Shown piece by piece: positions 31,363 through 32,500 of a stretch of DNA of 32,500 nucleotides. Source of the stretch: Halisarca cf. caerulea (Eukaryota > Porifera > Demospongiae > Chondrillida > Halisarcidae). The notes under the pieces were generated by a model, which did no database searches, was not told where the DNA came from, and was given only the letters and a program-made list of their open reading frames with translations. Within the stretch, counting starts at the first letter, position 1; each line of letters begins with the position of its first letter. Made by a program: the position numbers and the translations under genes. Where the stretch lies: the NCBI GenBank assembly GCA_963170055.1, contig CAUJGJ010000277.1, positions 1,783,401 through 1,815,900 on the forward strand, in the 5' to 3' direction.

Positions 31363-32500
31363 AGCATAGCACTTAGGGGAATATTCTGGATAAAGAATAC
31401 TATAGTCTCTAATTCCCATTGCATAAAGACAATATATTTTATCTAAGATAGTGGAATATGTGGATGTAGGAATATTTTTCCGATCCAAAGGGTATGCTGT
31501 GGGAGTATTCCGCTGTATTCAGGACTTGCTTGAGCATGTGCCGCAGTTGCAGACTGACTTCTATGCTTTCTCCAAATATACCAAGAGTGTGCGACTGATG
31601 TATCAAATGTCAACGTTTTGAGCTGCCAATGTTTCGGTGAAGGTTTGTGTGTTGCTACTCACTTCGTCATCGAAGAGTCTTTTAGATCAGAAAAGTTTTT
31701 TGAGGTGTTAATTTCGTCAATAATGACAGCTTCCAAGCGATTCGTCTTTCCAGGGCCATTGACAGTCTACAAGTTTTTTAAACTCAAATTGCTTGTCATT
31801 CAATATACATTGCACATACTCATTATAACTGAGATATTTGGAGTGCAGCTTACACTTACGTACGCACATAGGTGCAACCTGTCATCAAGTACGTACATAC
31901 ATATGTACGTGCTATACGTTTGCGCAAGCCTCTGTTTCGCCATTTTTTTTTTGCGTCATCCCTACATATGGAGTGCTACCATACTCCATAGTATTGTGTA
32001 CGTATTCCACGCACACACACCAGCCTACCTGGTGTGTTCGTCACAGTTGTGAGGAAAGTGTGAACATCAAACCCTACTAAACGCTGCCCCCTGAAGTTCC
32101 TTACAACTAGGTAGGGTGTGCCTGAATGTGCGAGCACGAGTAGGGGTGTGTTTGAATTGCAGCGGTTTCGTCTTGGAGCATGTGTACAACACACATATGT
32201 ATGCATATTCACAGTTTGTAGGGACTCGCACTCTGCATGGTCGTGCACGGCACCTACTGTCCCCCTTCTGAGGTTTCCCCCTGTATGTGTGCTAACACAA
32301 TGAAAATGATTCACCCGATGATTGCTTTGTGCCACGTGTACATAAGGAAGCTAAACTAGCCCTCCTGTCTGTGGTCGCTGTCTGTACTCTTGTTCCTTAT
32401 CTGGTAGTCAGATGGTACCATTGAAGGGGAATGGGCAGTCATTTGGTATTGATGTATTTCCCCTGGTCTGGAGATAGTGCTACTTGTTATGTGTGTAAGT
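31363..32500. other. Sequence at the window end, nothing recognised
   Basis: No GPAT exon, RNA gene or clear repeat family found. A few open frames exist on both strands without recognisable similarity. Confidence 0.4.

Overview
Type of sequence. This is eukaryotic, almost certainly animal, DNA. Coding capacity is confined to short exons with GT/AG splice sites and consistent phases. The rest is intron, packed with long (GT)n/(CA)n microsatellites, TA-flanked inverted-repeat elements, minisatellites and a tRNA-derived SINE. The long open frames made of Cys-Val or Thr-His repeats are translated microsatellites, not proteins. I cannot name the species. An early-branching or invertebrate animal (for example a sponge) would fit, but that is a guess.

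The one gene I can support. Six plus-strand exons (851-987, 1425-1467, 2283-2352, 12928-12993, 15573-15647, 20826-20915) join in phase into 159 continuous residues. These match the N-terminal and membrane part of the GPAT3/GPAT4 family, the ER glycerol-3-phosphate acyltransferases that make lysophosphatidic acid. The start codon lies upstream of the window. I found no exon for the catalytic HX4D region (the NHTSPID block) before base 32500, so the window appears to end inside a following intron of at least 11.6 kb. Intron sizes are 437 bp, 815 bp, 10.6 kb, 2.6 kb and 5.2 kb.

Layout. 1-850: upstream intron with a tandem-repeat MITE. 851-2352: exons A-C. 2353-12927: a large intron holding the biggest GT array (4.21-4.92 kb), several 175-190 bp MITEs, a 5 x 91 bp MITE array (5.94-6.50 kb), a 17-bp minisatellite (9.68-10.19 kb) and a 962 bp TIR element (10.73-11.69 kb). 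12928-15647: exons D and E, with a SINE and two palindromic elements between them. 15648-20825: MITEs, paired ~40-bp minisatellites and a second SINE copy. 20826-20915: exon F, whose splice donor is the first GT of a (GT)n tract. 20916-32500: no exon recognised; dense MITEs and MITE-derived tandem arrays (75, 52 and 53 bp units) at 23.2-26.1 kb, a foldback element with 19-bp repeats (29.8-30.1 kb) and a GT array punctuated by ACTG (30.14-30.66 kb).

Main pattern. Many unrelated-looking repeats follow one plan: TA target duplication, ends beginning CAGT and usually running into CCTC or AACTTG, and an interior in which the end-like sequence has been tandemly multiplied 2 to 10 times. This looks like a radiation of pogo/Tigger-type or other TA-targeting MITEs that repeatedly convert into minisatellites. 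No transposase gene is present in the window.
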